This document shows positions 19,301-28,000 of a stretch of 64,000 nucleotides of DNA, piece after piece. How positions within the stretch are numbered: position 1 is the first letter of the stretch; every line of letters starts with the position of its first letter. The position numbers and the translations under genes were made by a program. A model generated the notes under the pieces. The model worked only from the letters and a program-made list of their open reading frames with translations, did not search any database and was not told the origin of the DNA. Source of the stretch: Huiozyma naganishii CBS 8797 (Eukaryota; Ascomycota; Saccharomycetes; Saccharomycetales; Saccharomycetaceae); assembly GCF_000348985.1 (NCBI RefSeq), contig NC_035931.1:496001-560000 (forward strand). The letters are read 5' to 3'.

Positions 19301-20986
19301 CAGTATATTGAACAGGGACAAAGAAGGAAATACTAGCTCCGGAGTTAGTGGATTATCGGTTATGAGAGAGTAGATAGCAAAGGTAGAACAGGTAACTACC
19401 AAGGGCACGCAGTTCCAGGCAAAGTAAATTAGATTTGTCGCAATTCCAATTTTTTTTAAGTTTGCCAGCTCTAGATCATTACGAATATAACTCAATCTTT
19501 TCAACATAGGCTTCTCCCATGCATATAACTTTATGGATTTCATTGAGTTTAGCATTTCACTTGTAGTTTTGATTCTTGCGTCATTGTATTGCATTTTAGT
19601 TTTAAATAGGCCCTTAACCTTTCTTGAAAGCATTGCATTAATTGGCATCATGATAAACATTGGGATGAGACCACCTACCGTTGCCTTGCCTAGTAATAGA
19701 TATAAAGAAATTAGTACAATTACCATCTGGATAGGTGCACCAATGATGGACTGTGAATTTTCGAAAAATCTTTGAATTTTGAGTACATCAACCGAGATAT
19801 AATTCAAAATATCCCCCGTTGAAAACTCCTCCTTTGCTGAATGCGATAGCTTCAGGCTCTTTCTGTAAATCATTGTAGAAAGAGAACCTCTAATTCCCAA
19901 ACCGACTTGAAAAATTGTGATGTAAAACTGATTGCCTAAAAGTGTCGAAATCACATTAGTCAAAAAGAGAGCAAGTGCAATAAATACACCGTGAAGTATT
20001 GGATAAGTTGAAACCACGTTTGGGTTAAAGCGTATTATGAATAACCTCAAAAATTGGGGCTCTAGAATAGTCAAAAGGTCCTTTAAAGTTTCAAAGGTAA
20101 ACGCAAAAACAATACTCAACGCAAAGGTCCGCCACAAGGCGGTGAATAGAGAAAACTTGTTTTCCCATTTTTGTACCTCCCAGTTTTTCTCCACCTCTTT
20201 ACAAATACTGGCAATATCCAGGTCGACGGGGGGTAGTGGAAGGTTATTTGGGTCTCTCAGTTTGTTGTTGTGGTATGTCTCCATAATCAATTCATTCATC
20301 CAAGTGAAAGTGAGGTTGGCAAAGACGTGTACTGTTGGGAACCAACTCTTCTCCTTATAATACGCCTTTATTTGCTCCGCCGGTTCGAACAAGTAGACAT
20401 CGTATAAGAAAATATTGAATGCATTTAGGAGTAATGCAGCTTCCAGTACAGATGATAGTGTACCATGGGTTAGATTATATGCTTCATCTGGATAGTGGGA
20501 GTATTTCTGCAGTACTTCGAAACCTAGCAATATTATTTGGAATAAATAATAAAATAACTGGTTCCCAATGGAACATATGCTTTTAAAATATTGCAAGTAC
20601 TGTGTAGGGAGCGAAATTATCAGTACAAACGTCAAGTTCGATATGATATTATACTTCAAAACAGACGGCGTGGATTGTACACTGCTTACAAGGATCAGTT
20701 GGCACATTAAAAGAACAAACTGTAAACTAATCGACGACAAGTGAAGCAGGTGTTTCTTGGGGACCACCGTTGGCACTAGTATTTTAGCTGCCAAATTTCG
20801 AGGTGCCTTATCACTTCGCCACAACTGGATAAGTTGAACGGCACCAACCGCTAAGAAAAACAGGGCTTGGCCCATCGACACCATCGACAGAAAGCATGGA
20901 TTTAAGGCGTTGACGGTATTATCTATATAGGGTTTGAACCCATAAGGGCAACCCGTCGTATTACCGAAGTATGCAACTGTATTCAT
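16373..20986 (-). CDS. BPT1: BPT1, vacuolar ABC-C (MRP-type) transporter
   Basis: Vacuolar-membrane ATP-driven pump for glutathione conjugates, cadmium-glutathione and bilirubin-type substrates, a relative of Ycf1. It is 1,537 aa (about 1,559 for S. cerevisiae Bpt1). The N-terminal TMD0 (CPYGFKPYIDNTVNALNPCF) and linker are Bpt1-like and unlike Ycf1. Then come TMD1, NBD1 with Walker A GRVGSGKTT (around residue 665) and signature LSGGQK (around 765), a regulatory linker with RRASLVTLRPHPF, TMD2, and NBD2 with Walker A GRTGAGKST (around 1,324), signature LSVGQRQ and Walker B ILVLDEATASVD. Both ATP sites look intact. In S. cerevisiae BPT1 neighbours SDC25; here ACO1 lies between BPT1 and CDC25. 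Confidence 0.95.
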   Translation of the reverse strand: MNTVAYFGNTTGCPYGFKPYIDNTVNALNPCFLSMVSMGQALFFLAVGAVQLIQLWRSDKAPRNLAAKILVPTVVPKKHLLHLSSISLQFVLLMCQLILVSSVQSTPSVLKYNIISNLTFVLIISLPTQYLQYFKSICSIGNQLFYYLFQIILLGFEVLQKYSHYPDEAYNLTHGTLSSVLEAALLLNAFNIFLYDVYLFEPAEQIKAYYKEKSWFPTVHVFANLTFTWMNELIMETYHNNKLRDPNNLPLPPVDLDIASICKEVEKNWEVQKWENKFSLFTALWRTFALSIVFAFTFETLKDLLTILEPQFLRLFIIRFNPNVVSTYPILHGVFIALALFLTNVISTLLGNQFYITIFQVGLGIRGSLSTMIYRKSLKLSHSAKEEFSTGDILNYISVDVLKIQRFFENSQSIIGAPIQMVIVLISLYLLLGKATVGGLIPMFIMMPINAMLSRKVKGLFKTKMQYNDARIKTTSEMLNSMKSIKLYAWEKPMLKRLSYIRNDLELANLKKIGIATNLIYFAWNCVPLVVTCSTFAIYSLITDNPLTPELVFPSLSLFNILNDAIYTIPATISQIIETNVSIGRVKKFLLGEELDRSFIEEIADKHDESPFAVEILNATFLWKSKASLQAGDGTDEETSIGSTVVALKDIDFFRAKKNVLTCVVGRVGSGKTTLLKSILGQLPCTSGSQKAIPPKLIIRGESVAYCPQEAWIMNDSIKENILFGHRYDETFYNLTVKACELRPDFKILPDGDNTLVGEKGITLSGGQKARLSLARAVYSRSDIYLLDDVLSAVDAGVRKSIIHRVLDSDTGLLKNKAIILTTNDISVLEHSDRIYVLQDGRIIEESTYAEAIEDNDVKPFLYKLLKEFRAKFGSLELQSSTSSEIKSSASFIKGAEFQDIEDAIDPVVVEVDSRRASLVTLRPHPFVQKDKGDSANNSNAEATAVGKVKWSVYITYAKACGITGVVLFFLFLILSRLFDLAETFWLKYWSEYNQKYNKNIDVWKFVGIYALIGIASAAFNNLRTIILLVYCTIRGAKKLHDNMAHAIVYSSMQFFETTPIGRILNRFSADIDTVDSTLQMVFMVFFKSIFSYLITVILITISMPLFLVFCLFLMVIYIYYQKLFIVQSRELKRMTSISYSPIMSLVGESLGGLAVIRAYKHFSMFKYLNNERVQFNINCVFDYRSTNRWLSIRLQTIGALMVLITGMLSLSTISSSKPLTAGMVGLLMSYVLQVTTSLMWIVRSSVMIETGIVSVERIMEYCELPSEAEQIVDDYRPASNWPSKGAIQFKNYSTRYRANLDPVLKNISININPGEKVGIVGRTGAGKSTLTLALFRLLEPIEGTIIIDGMDISKIGISDLRSHLAIIPQDAQAFEGTVRSNLDPFNMFSDKELDTAITLSHLKPHLKKLMEESGSELPLNDYLELGIKESGSSLSVGQRQLLCLARALLNRSKILVLDEATASVDVETDKIIQATIRESFSDRTIITIAHRIDTVLDSDRILVLEQGEVKEFNSPASLLADKSTLFYQLCEKAGLT

Positions 20987-21398
20987 GCTTGTGCGACAGA
21001 CCCCAGAGCAAGCGTTAGATGCTTCTACACGTTACCTGCCGTGATGCCGGACTAATAAACTGCATTGTATATGCCCATCTTTATATATTTTTCATGTACT
21101 TTCCCTTTGTCACCCGCTCCCCCAAAAGCCTTTCTGACGTATTATCGTTAACGACGAGTAGAGTATCTTTTTGCTCTTTAGTGACAGAACGTACTCTGAG
21201 TCGAGGTCACCCAGAATAGTACGCCACCCATGTTACAGTGTTCTATCAAAAGTGCAAATGACTTTGGAGTTCTAATAAATAAATATACATGACAAGAGAA
21301 AGGAAACAGAGAACAATTATCGTTGAAATAAATAAATAAATAAGAGGTTTTTCGTTGAATGCTTAAGAGTGTCGACTAGGACTCTCCAACTAAAAGAT
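20987..21398. other. BPT1 promoter / ACO1 3' flank
   Basis: 412 bp between two minus-strand genes. It holds the BPT1 promoter and the AT-rich ACO1 3' end with a short AAT-type repeat around 21325-21345. No other gene is seen. Confidence 0.6.
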
Positions 21399-23735
21399 TT
21401 ACTGTACCTTGTCCTGCTTGATCTTGTTAAGAGCAGAGCCGGCCTTGAACCATTCTATTTGTTCGTCGTTGAAAGTATGGGTCAACTCGACGTCGAAGGC
21501 TGGACCGTCCTTTGGATGGACAACCATCTTGACGTTCTTACCTGGAGCAAGATCCTTCAAGTCAACAATGTCGATTCTGTCATCTGGACTGATCTTGTCG
21601 TAGTCAGCTGGGTTTTTGAAGTTCAATGGCAACAAACCTTGCTTCTTCAAGTTGGTCTCGTGAATACGGGCGAACGATTTGGTGATAATGGCAAAGGCAC
21701 CCAAGAATCTTGGTTCCAAAGCAGCGTGTTCACGGGAGGAACCTTCACCGAAGTTCTCGTCACCAATGACAACCCATTTGATCCCCTGGTCTCTGTAGTC
21801 TCTGGCGGTGTCTGGGACACCCTTGTATTCACCAGTGTAAACGTTTCTGACGGAGTTGGCCTTCTTGTTTTCAGCGTTGATGGCACCAATCATGTAGTTG
21901 TTGGAGATGTTTTCCAAATGGCCTCTGTACTTCAACCATGGACCAGCCATAGAAATGTGGTCAGTAGTTGTCTTACCCAAAGCTTTAATCAAGATTGGCA
22001 TGTCCTTGGCATCCTTACCATTCCAGGCCTCGAAGGGGGACAACAATTGTAGACGGTCAGACGTTGGAGAGACCATAACTTCGACGGAGGAACGATCCTT
22101 TGGTGGTGCTTGGTAAGTGTTTTCACCAGGGTCGTAACCGCGTTCTGGCAAACCGTTACCGAATGGTGCCTTCAATTTAAACTCTTTACCGTCTTTGCCC
22201 TTCAAAGTGTCTGTGATAGGGTTGAATCTCAAGTCACCGGCAATAGCCATGGCGGTGACGACCTCGGGGGAGGCGACAAAGGCGTGCGTGTCTGGGTTAC
22301 CGTCGTTTCTGGAGGTGAAGTTTCTGTTGTAAGACGAGACGATGGTGTTCTTGTCACCCTTCTTGATGTCCTGTCTGTCCCATTGGCCGATACATGGACC
22401 ACAGGCATTGGCAAGCACGATACCGCCAAACTCTTGGAAAGTCTTCAACTGTCCGTCACGCTCGATGGTGGCTCTGATCTGTTCGGAACCTGGGGTGACC
22501 GTGAAGATGGATTTGGCCTTTAGACCGTGCTCGGAGGCGTCCTTGATGATGGACGCTGAGCGAGACATGTCCTCGTATGAGGAGTTGGTACACGACCCGA
22601 TCAAGCCGACTTTGACCTCCAATGGCCAGTTGTTCTTAACGGCGACCTCCTTCATCTTGGAGATTGGAGTTGCCAGATCTGGCGTGAATGGCCCGTTGAT
22701 GTATGGTTCCAAAGTCGCCAAGTCCAATTCGATAACCTCATCGTACTCACAGTTCTTGTCCGCTGACAGAAGGTCATCCTGGTACACTTTCCCGAAATCG
22801 GCGATCTTGTTACGTTTCGTTGCGTTCAAGTAGTCCACCATGGACTTGTTGAAGGGGAACACCGAAGTTGTGGCCCCGATCTCTGCACCCATGTTACAGA
22901 TGGTCCCCATACCGGTTGCTGAGAAAGTGTCTACACCTTCACCGAAGTACTCGACGATCTTCCCCGTACCACCTTTCACTGTAGTGATACCGGCCAGTTT
23001 CAAAATGATATCCTTTGGAGAGGTCCACCCGTTCATTCTCCCCGTTAACTTGACACCCAGGATCTTGGGGGCCTTCAATTCCCATGGCAGGTCAGACATG
23101 ACGTCGACAGCGTCGGCACCACCGACACCGATAGCCAGTTGACCCAACCCGCCGGCGTTTGGAGTGTGCGAGTCAGTACCGATGATTAGAGCACCTGGGA
23201 ACGCGTAGTTTTCCAACACGATCTGATGGATGATCCCGGACCCTGGTTTCCAAAACCCGATGTTGTACTTAGCTGACGCGGAGGCCAAAAAGTCGTAAAC
23301 TTCCTTGTTCAAGTCGACGGCTCTCTTCAAATCTTTCTCCCCACCGACTTGAGCTTGGATCAAATGGTCACAGTGGACGGTAACTGGTTTCGCGACCTGT
23401 GGTAGACCCGCAGACATGAACTGCAAGATCGCCATCTGTGCAGTAGCATCCTGACAAGCGACTCTGTCTGGCCTCAATTTCAAGTACGAGACCCCACGTT
23501 CGATATCTTGTTCGTGTGGTTTATCCAAATGCCCATACAGGATCTTTTCCGCATAAGTGAGCGGCCTCCCAAGTCTCTTCCTCACGATATTAACATTTTC
23601 CAAATTGTTTTTGTAATTGATGAAGGAGAAATCCTCCAACAAGTTCTGGTTGACTTTGGAGTCCTTTGTTAGAGATGACACCGTCGCTAGCGAACGGGTC
23701 AGCGGCTTCCTCAGCGTGGCACGAGCAGACAACAT
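21399..23735 (-). CDS. ACO1: ACO1, mitochondrial aconitase
   Basis: Fe-S enzyme of the TCA cycle that interconverts citrate and isocitrate, and also a component of mitochondrial nucleoids. The frame opens at a GTG (23744), but the ATG at 23735 gives [20 protein letters not shown], an Arg/Ser/Ala-rich mitochondrial presequence, and exactly 778 aa, the S. cerevisiae length. The [4Fe-4S] cysteines are visible in GSCTNSS (about residue 382) and [11 protein letters not shown] (about 445 and 448). Substrate-binding GSSREHAAL lies near residue 640. Codon use is strongly biased, consistent with high expression. Its promoter carries Hap- and Rtg-type motifs. Confidence 0.98.
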   Translation of the reverse strand: MLSARATLRKPLTRSLATVSSLTKDSKVNQNLLEDFSFINYKNNLENVNIVRKRLGRPLTYAEKILYGHLDKPHEQDIERGVSYLKLRPDRVACQDATAQMAILQFMSAGLPQVAKPVTVHCDHLIQAQVGGEKDLKRAVDLNKEVYDFLASASAKYNIGFWKPGSGIIHQIVLENYAFPGALIIGTDSHTPNAGGLGQLAIGVGGADAVDVMSDLPWELKAPKILGVKLTGRMNGWTSPKDIILKLAGITTVKGGTGKIVEYFGEGVDTFSATGMGTICNMGAEIGATTSVFPFNKSMVDYLNATKRNKIADFGKVYQDDLLSADKNCEYDEVIELDLATLEPYINGPFTPDLATPISKMKEVAVKNNWPLEVKVGLIGSCTNSSYEDMSRSASIIKDASEHGLKAKSIFTVTPGSEQIRATIERDGQLKTFQEFGGIVLANACGPCIGQWDRQDIKKGDKNTIVSSYNRNFTSRNDGNPDTHAFVASPEVVTAMAIAGDLRFNPITDTLKGKDGKEFKLKAPFGNGLPERGYDPGENTYQAPPKDRSSVEVMVSPTSDRLQLLSPFEAWNGKDAKDMPILIKALGKTTTDHISMAGPWLKYRGHLENISNNYMIGAINAENKKANSVRNVYTGEYKGVPDTARDYRDQGIKWVVIGDENFGEGSSREHAALEPRFLGAFAIITKSFARIHETNLKKQGLLPLNFKNPADYDKISPDDRIDIVDLKDLAPGKNVKMVVHPKDGPAFDVELTHTFNDEQIEWFKAGSALNKIKQDKVQ

Positions 23736-23795
23736 CGTTCCCACTTGATATATGTGTGTGCGTGTGTGATCTCTGGAGAAATTTTCTTTATTAAG

Positions 23796-23820
23796 AGCAG
23801 CAGCAGCAGCAGCAGCAGCA
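23796..23820. repeat. (AGC)8 trinucleotide repeat in ACO1 leader/promoter
   Basis: An uninterrupted CAG/AGC run of about eight units lies 61-85 bp upstream of the ACO1 ATG. It is outside any coding frame, so it could vary in length between strains. Confidence 0.9.
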
Positions 23821-23838
23821 CCAATCGCGGAACAAGAG

Positions 23839-23844
23839 GGTCAC
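23839..23844 (+). promoter_or_regulatory. Rtg1/Rtg3 R-box (GGTCAC)
   Basis: GGTCAC is the retrograde-response R-box. It lies about 105 bp upstream of the ACO1 ATG. ACO1 is a classic RTG-dependent gene in S. cerevisiae. A single hexamer is weak, but a second copy is at 24080. Confidence 0.4.
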
Positions 23845-24020
23845 AAAGAGGTCCTTTATATTCCCATGTACCAAGATATATACACTCCAGTCACAATCAA
23901 CCACACACACATACAGTACACACACCTGCCAGCCAACCAAATCGAAGTAAACGGAGGGCCGACTCCCCCCTCGCCTGTGCGCGTGCAGTGAGAGGCGGAG
24001 CGGGCGGCGGGCGTGTGTGG

Positions 24021-24028
24021 ACCAATCA
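24021..24028 (+). promoter_or_regulatory. Hap2/3/4/5 CCAAT element (ACCAATCA)
   Basis: A perfect match to the yeast HAP consensus ACCAATNA, about 290 bp upstream of the ACO1 ATG. This fits activation of a TCA-cycle gene under respiratory conditions. Confidence 0.6.
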
Positions 24029-24079
24029 CGCGGGAGGATGCGTAAACAGCGGGGGCCTGCGCTCGTCCGCCGTGGGCGC

Positions 24080-24085
24080 GTGACC
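24080..24085 (-). promoter_or_regulatory. Second Rtg R-box (GGTCAC on minus strand)
   Basis: GTGACC on the plus strand, about 345 bp upstream of ACO1. Together with 23839 and the CCAAT box it makes a plausible respiratory/retrograde promoter. Confidence 0.4.
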
Positions 24086-24177
24086 TTCGCCGAGAACGCG
24101 GAGCGAGATCTCGGACGTGCGGGAACGTTCGGGGAGTGCCCGGGGGGGCGGGTTCTGCGAGTTCTCGGCCTGTGGTG

Positions 24178-24185
24178 TTACCCGG
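24178..24185 (-). promoter_or_regulatory. Reb1 site (CCGGGTAA)
   Basis: TTACCCGG on the plus strand is an exact Reb1 consensus. It lies between ACO1 and the small upstream ORF, so it may set a nucleosome-free region or act as a roadblock terminator between two genes on the same strand. Confidence 0.5.
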
Positions 24186-24369
24186 AGGGGGCGGCGGCTG
24201 GGTGACTGCTGCTCGGTGTTGCATACTATCTGTTACTGGGCGAGTTGTCTAATACTGATATTGATATGTTTTTTTGTTGTTATATAAGGATGTACGTAAC
24301 GTGATACTTGAAAAAGAATATTGATTCGGGGAGAGCTCTTGCCGTGAATGTTTCTTGTTAGAGGTTTTT

Positions 24370-24612
24370 TCAGACTCTGATGTGGTCGCCTACAGTGGAA
24401 ACATCGTCGCTGTCCGAGCTCACAATGATCACTGGTTTGGTGTCGGATTTGGACTTTGTGGCCTTCTCTTGTATCTTGATCCCCCCAACCGGGTACAGCG
24501 TCCTCGTCTTTATTATGGTGCTGTAGTAGTTGGATCTGCTTATGGTGCCGGTTGCCCTGTGGCACTGGATCATTTGTCTGGAGACATTGTTAAATAGAAG
24601 ACGAGAGGACAT
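24370..24612 (-). CDS. Small protein of unknown function, candidate YLR307C-A orthologue
   Basis: 80 codons starting with ATG. The first 35 residues (MSSRLLFNNVSRQMIQCHRA onward) are rich in Arg, Ser and hydrophobics with no acidic residue, which resembles a mitochondrial targeting sequence. The rest contains YPVGGIKIQEKA and a Ser/Asp-rich patch (VSSDSDD). I do not recognise a domain. Position and strand between ACO1 and CDC25 match a small S. cerevisiae ORF annotated YLR307C-A. That link is inferred from position only and has not been checked by sequence. It could also be a chance ORF, but flanking spacers on both sides are large enough for a gene. Confidence 0.5.
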   Translation of the reverse strand: MSSRLLFNNVSRQMIQCHRATGTISRSNYYSTIIKTRTLYPVGGIKIQEKATKSKSDTKPVIIVSSDSDDVSTVGDHIRV

Positions 24613-25085
24613 TGTTGTAGTTGCTTGTAGTTGTTGTTGTTGTTGTTGTTATTATTATTTTGAGAACAGAAGAACCCAAATCAGTTCCCATGAACGCTGC
24701 TGTGCCCTGTTTATATATTCTACAAAATCTGTTACTCTTGTTCCCAAGGTCTGCGAGCTCCTTGTTCCATCAGGTGTGTCAGCAATAACCATTGTATTCA
24801 GGACAAAAACTCCGGTCGTCCTATCTGCATAAATTATAAGCTAAGAACTCAACGTCACAATAACGTTTGGTAAGCAGAATCCCCGTACACCCGCGTGTGG
24901 CGTGGCTTGGCTCACTCCGGACACCCACACACCGCGCCTGCTGCAGGCCTCCCTCCCCTAAAAATCCGTTCGCTCGTCTCGCCGTTCGTCCGCGACCCGG
25001 CCCGCTGGAAGAGCGTACGTTACACTTACTTGCGTTACTATCATTACCTTACTACCACCTTACGTGACCGTCAGGCGGGATTGCT
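24613..25085. other. Spacer between small ORF and CDC25 3' end
   Basis: 473 bp. A GTT/ATT trinucleotide run lies at about 24629-24659. An abrupt GC-rich block follows (about 24880-25030, many CCC and CG runs) before the CDC25 stop. No gene is recognised. Confidence 0.6.
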
Positions 25086-28000
25086 TTACTTGAACACGAC
25101 GTCCAGTGGGTTCGAGTTCGCAGCGTGGTTGCTGCGCGGTTCGATCTCTAGAGACAACTGGTACTGGATCTCGATATGGGGCACCTCCTCCAGGGAGGCC
25201 TCGATTATCGTCCGTACCTCGTCGAACCTTTTCAGCTTGTAATGAACCCGCTTGAAACTCAGGATCTCCTCAATGATGTCCACAACCTTGACCCGCTTGC
25301 CGAAATTGATGATGTTCTCGTTTTTGTGTAGGAAATCTGGGTTCCCGGCAGACGTAAACGTTAGATCAGATAAGTAGACACCAAAGAAGGGAACACACGC
25401 GACGTTCTTCACCGACCGCAACTGGCTACGGTACTTCGCGAAATTCCTCTTGGAGTCCATCAGACTGTTCAGATTGCTCAGTGTGTCTCGGATCTCACGG
25501 GCAAGCAACTTCCATGTACGCTTTAAACGGTACACGGGGGAAGAATACAACGCGGAGATGATCGCTGTCATTGATGAAAAATTGTTGAGTTCTTTGCAGT
25601 GCTCAGCAACGGTGATGAAAAATTGGATATAGTGAGCACGCCGTTTCACCTCTGTTTGTCTCACTATCGAGTATGAGACGTAGTTGGTGAGTGCGTTCGC
25701 GTTCGTGATAAAATGAGATATGTTAGCGGAACCACCCATGTTACAGTACTTGTTCCCCCATGCACGATCCAAACATTCAAACATCGAGATTCTCAAGTAC
25801 AATTCATGCTCCAAAATCGTCAATTGTGTAGCGTATATGTACGGATCTGTCCCAAGTAATTTCATTTTTTTCAACCTAATCAAAGAGGACCCCAATGAAC
25901 CACTCGAGGATTCAGACCGCTTCTTATTCTCACTAACGTCACTGCTACTGTTGTCCGAAGATGTCTTTTTCGCAGTACGCAAACAGGACTCCACTAGATT
26001 CTCCTTCATTCTCAATAGAAGCTCGTCAGAACCGGGGATCTTTTCAGAAATAGCTAGATTGGCAAAACTCTCCAAAGAGGAGAGACCTGGCTCGTAATAG
26101 TGAACACACCAGTATTGTTGCAGAAAAGTCTTCATAATATTGATCACCCTACATTTGATGGGTGTCAACTTCTCCTCTACCCAAGTGTTGTATTCGTCAT
26201 AACTTAGACCCTCTGGAGGATACAAGTTGTACCGGTACACTAAGGCATACAAGAAGTCTCGTGTTGACATGATACTTCTAAAGGATATCAACATGGCCAC
26301 ATTAAACGAGGGATCAATTAGTTCGTGACTTGTCAAGTGCTCCATGAGCGCCTCCTTCGGACCACCTTTAATCTGGCCCCTTGAATCGTAGATTAAGTCA
26401 TAATCGTGCTCAGTTTGCAAAAACCAGGGAACATCGGAATTGTGCTGTCTCTTGTGACGAACAATGTTCATTTTCTTCCGCGTGTTAGATACTGTGCCAT
26501 CGGAACCTGCATCGTGGCCAGTACTGCTTTCATCCCCCTCTTTGTCACCAAGGAGGAAATCATCCGAGTCAGATTCAGAGTTGTAATCAAACCAAAGGTC
26601 TTGCTCGCCCTTGAGTAATTCTGTAGTCAAATCATTTTTCATCATTCTCGCAGCATAATTCAGCAGATTTTCCCTTTCCTCAATAAGTTGCTCCATTATG
26701 AGACAAGAAACTTTAGCAATTTCGACATATTTCTCGGATGAAACGCAAAAATCCTTGGACATATCCAAGAAATCGACGTTGTTAAATTCAACATCCTCTT
26801 TAACCAAATAAGCGTACATCTTTCTAGATTTCTTCTCTAGTTTGGTCAGATTTTTATTCAGTGTGATCTTTTCTAGGAGAATGGGCTCATTGAAGTCGAT
26901 CTGGTGATTGGGCCTCATAGAAGTGAAAACGTATGGATCATTTAAAGTGGTGTGTTGCGCTGACATGATCAGCCGAACCAGAATATTATGGAAACATTGT
27001 TTAATATTGTAAAATTCACTAAGCACACCGGATATCGATGACATGGCGTGCTTCAAAAATTCCTCGCTCTCACTGTCTAGAGAGTTCGGCGTAGTCTTGA
27101 TCAATCTTTTTAAGTTGAGAAAGATCGTTAGGTCCAGATTTTCCAAGATTTCAATCAGGATTGTATTTTGGTTGATTTGGTCGTACGTTTTCGAATTGAG
27201 TTCCAAATTCCTGACACTCCGCCTGATGTCGTAATTGGGCAACGGATTATTTTTTGTATTGAAATCCTCAAAAATCTGGTTAGCGATCTTCTGCATAGTG
27301 TTCAATGTATCGTTGTTGAGCGGATACTTGGATTTTCTTTTGAAATTTTTGAACCTTGAAAAAGTTCGGGGATGAGATGGTCGATTACTTGTTGACGATA
27401 TCGATTGGAAGGGTCTCGACCGGGTAGATGATGCCGACGATATATCCCCGTCCAAGACCATATCGGTAGGGACATTGACCCCGGCAGCCAGAGAGATGGC
27501 GTTGGTCATCTTCAATGGGACTCCAGTATTCGACGATGGTGCAGTTGTAGCATCAAACGATTTAGGGATTGCGCTATTACTGTCGCCTACCGACAAATTC
27601 GTTGCCGTATCAGGTCTTTGAACAACATCAGATGGGAAAATGAATTTTGCAAATGGGTTGGTCCAAGAACCACCATTGAACGATCCCTTGAAAAATCTGG
27701 GGAGAACTTGGGGCAAAAACTGAAACTCGTTGTTATGTAACACGGTGGTCTGTAAAATATGGTAGAGTGTGTGAACGTCCTTCATGAATTTAACAAATTC
27801 GTGGTCAATATTTTCAAAGATACCTCTGACGTTAATTACCTTTTCTGGCAAGGCTTGAATCTTCGCGGGCTTGTCTGGACCATTCGCACTCGAGTAGGAA
27901 AGGCCGCGATTTATTGAAGTCCGTTGAGAAGTTGGCACCCCACGTGGGTCTCCATTATACAGTGAGTCAAAAGTTTCAGTATTTCTGGCAGGGATAAGGG

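Larger units (their letters stand above)
23736..24369. other. ACO1 promoter region
   Basis: 634 bp upstream of ACO1. From ACO1 outward there is a (AGC)8 run, a CCAAT, a GGTCAC, a CA-rich tract, then very GC-rich DNA (about 23950-24230) with a canonical Hap-type ACCAATCA, another Rtg R-box and a Reb1 site. The density of GC and CpG in 23950-24230 is unusual for yeast intergenic DNA. Confidence 0.65.

Noticed and set aside
21369..22052. 227-codon plus-strand frame over ACO1
   Set aside because: Complement of the highly codon-biased ACO1 gene. Long antisense frames are expected from its codon preference.
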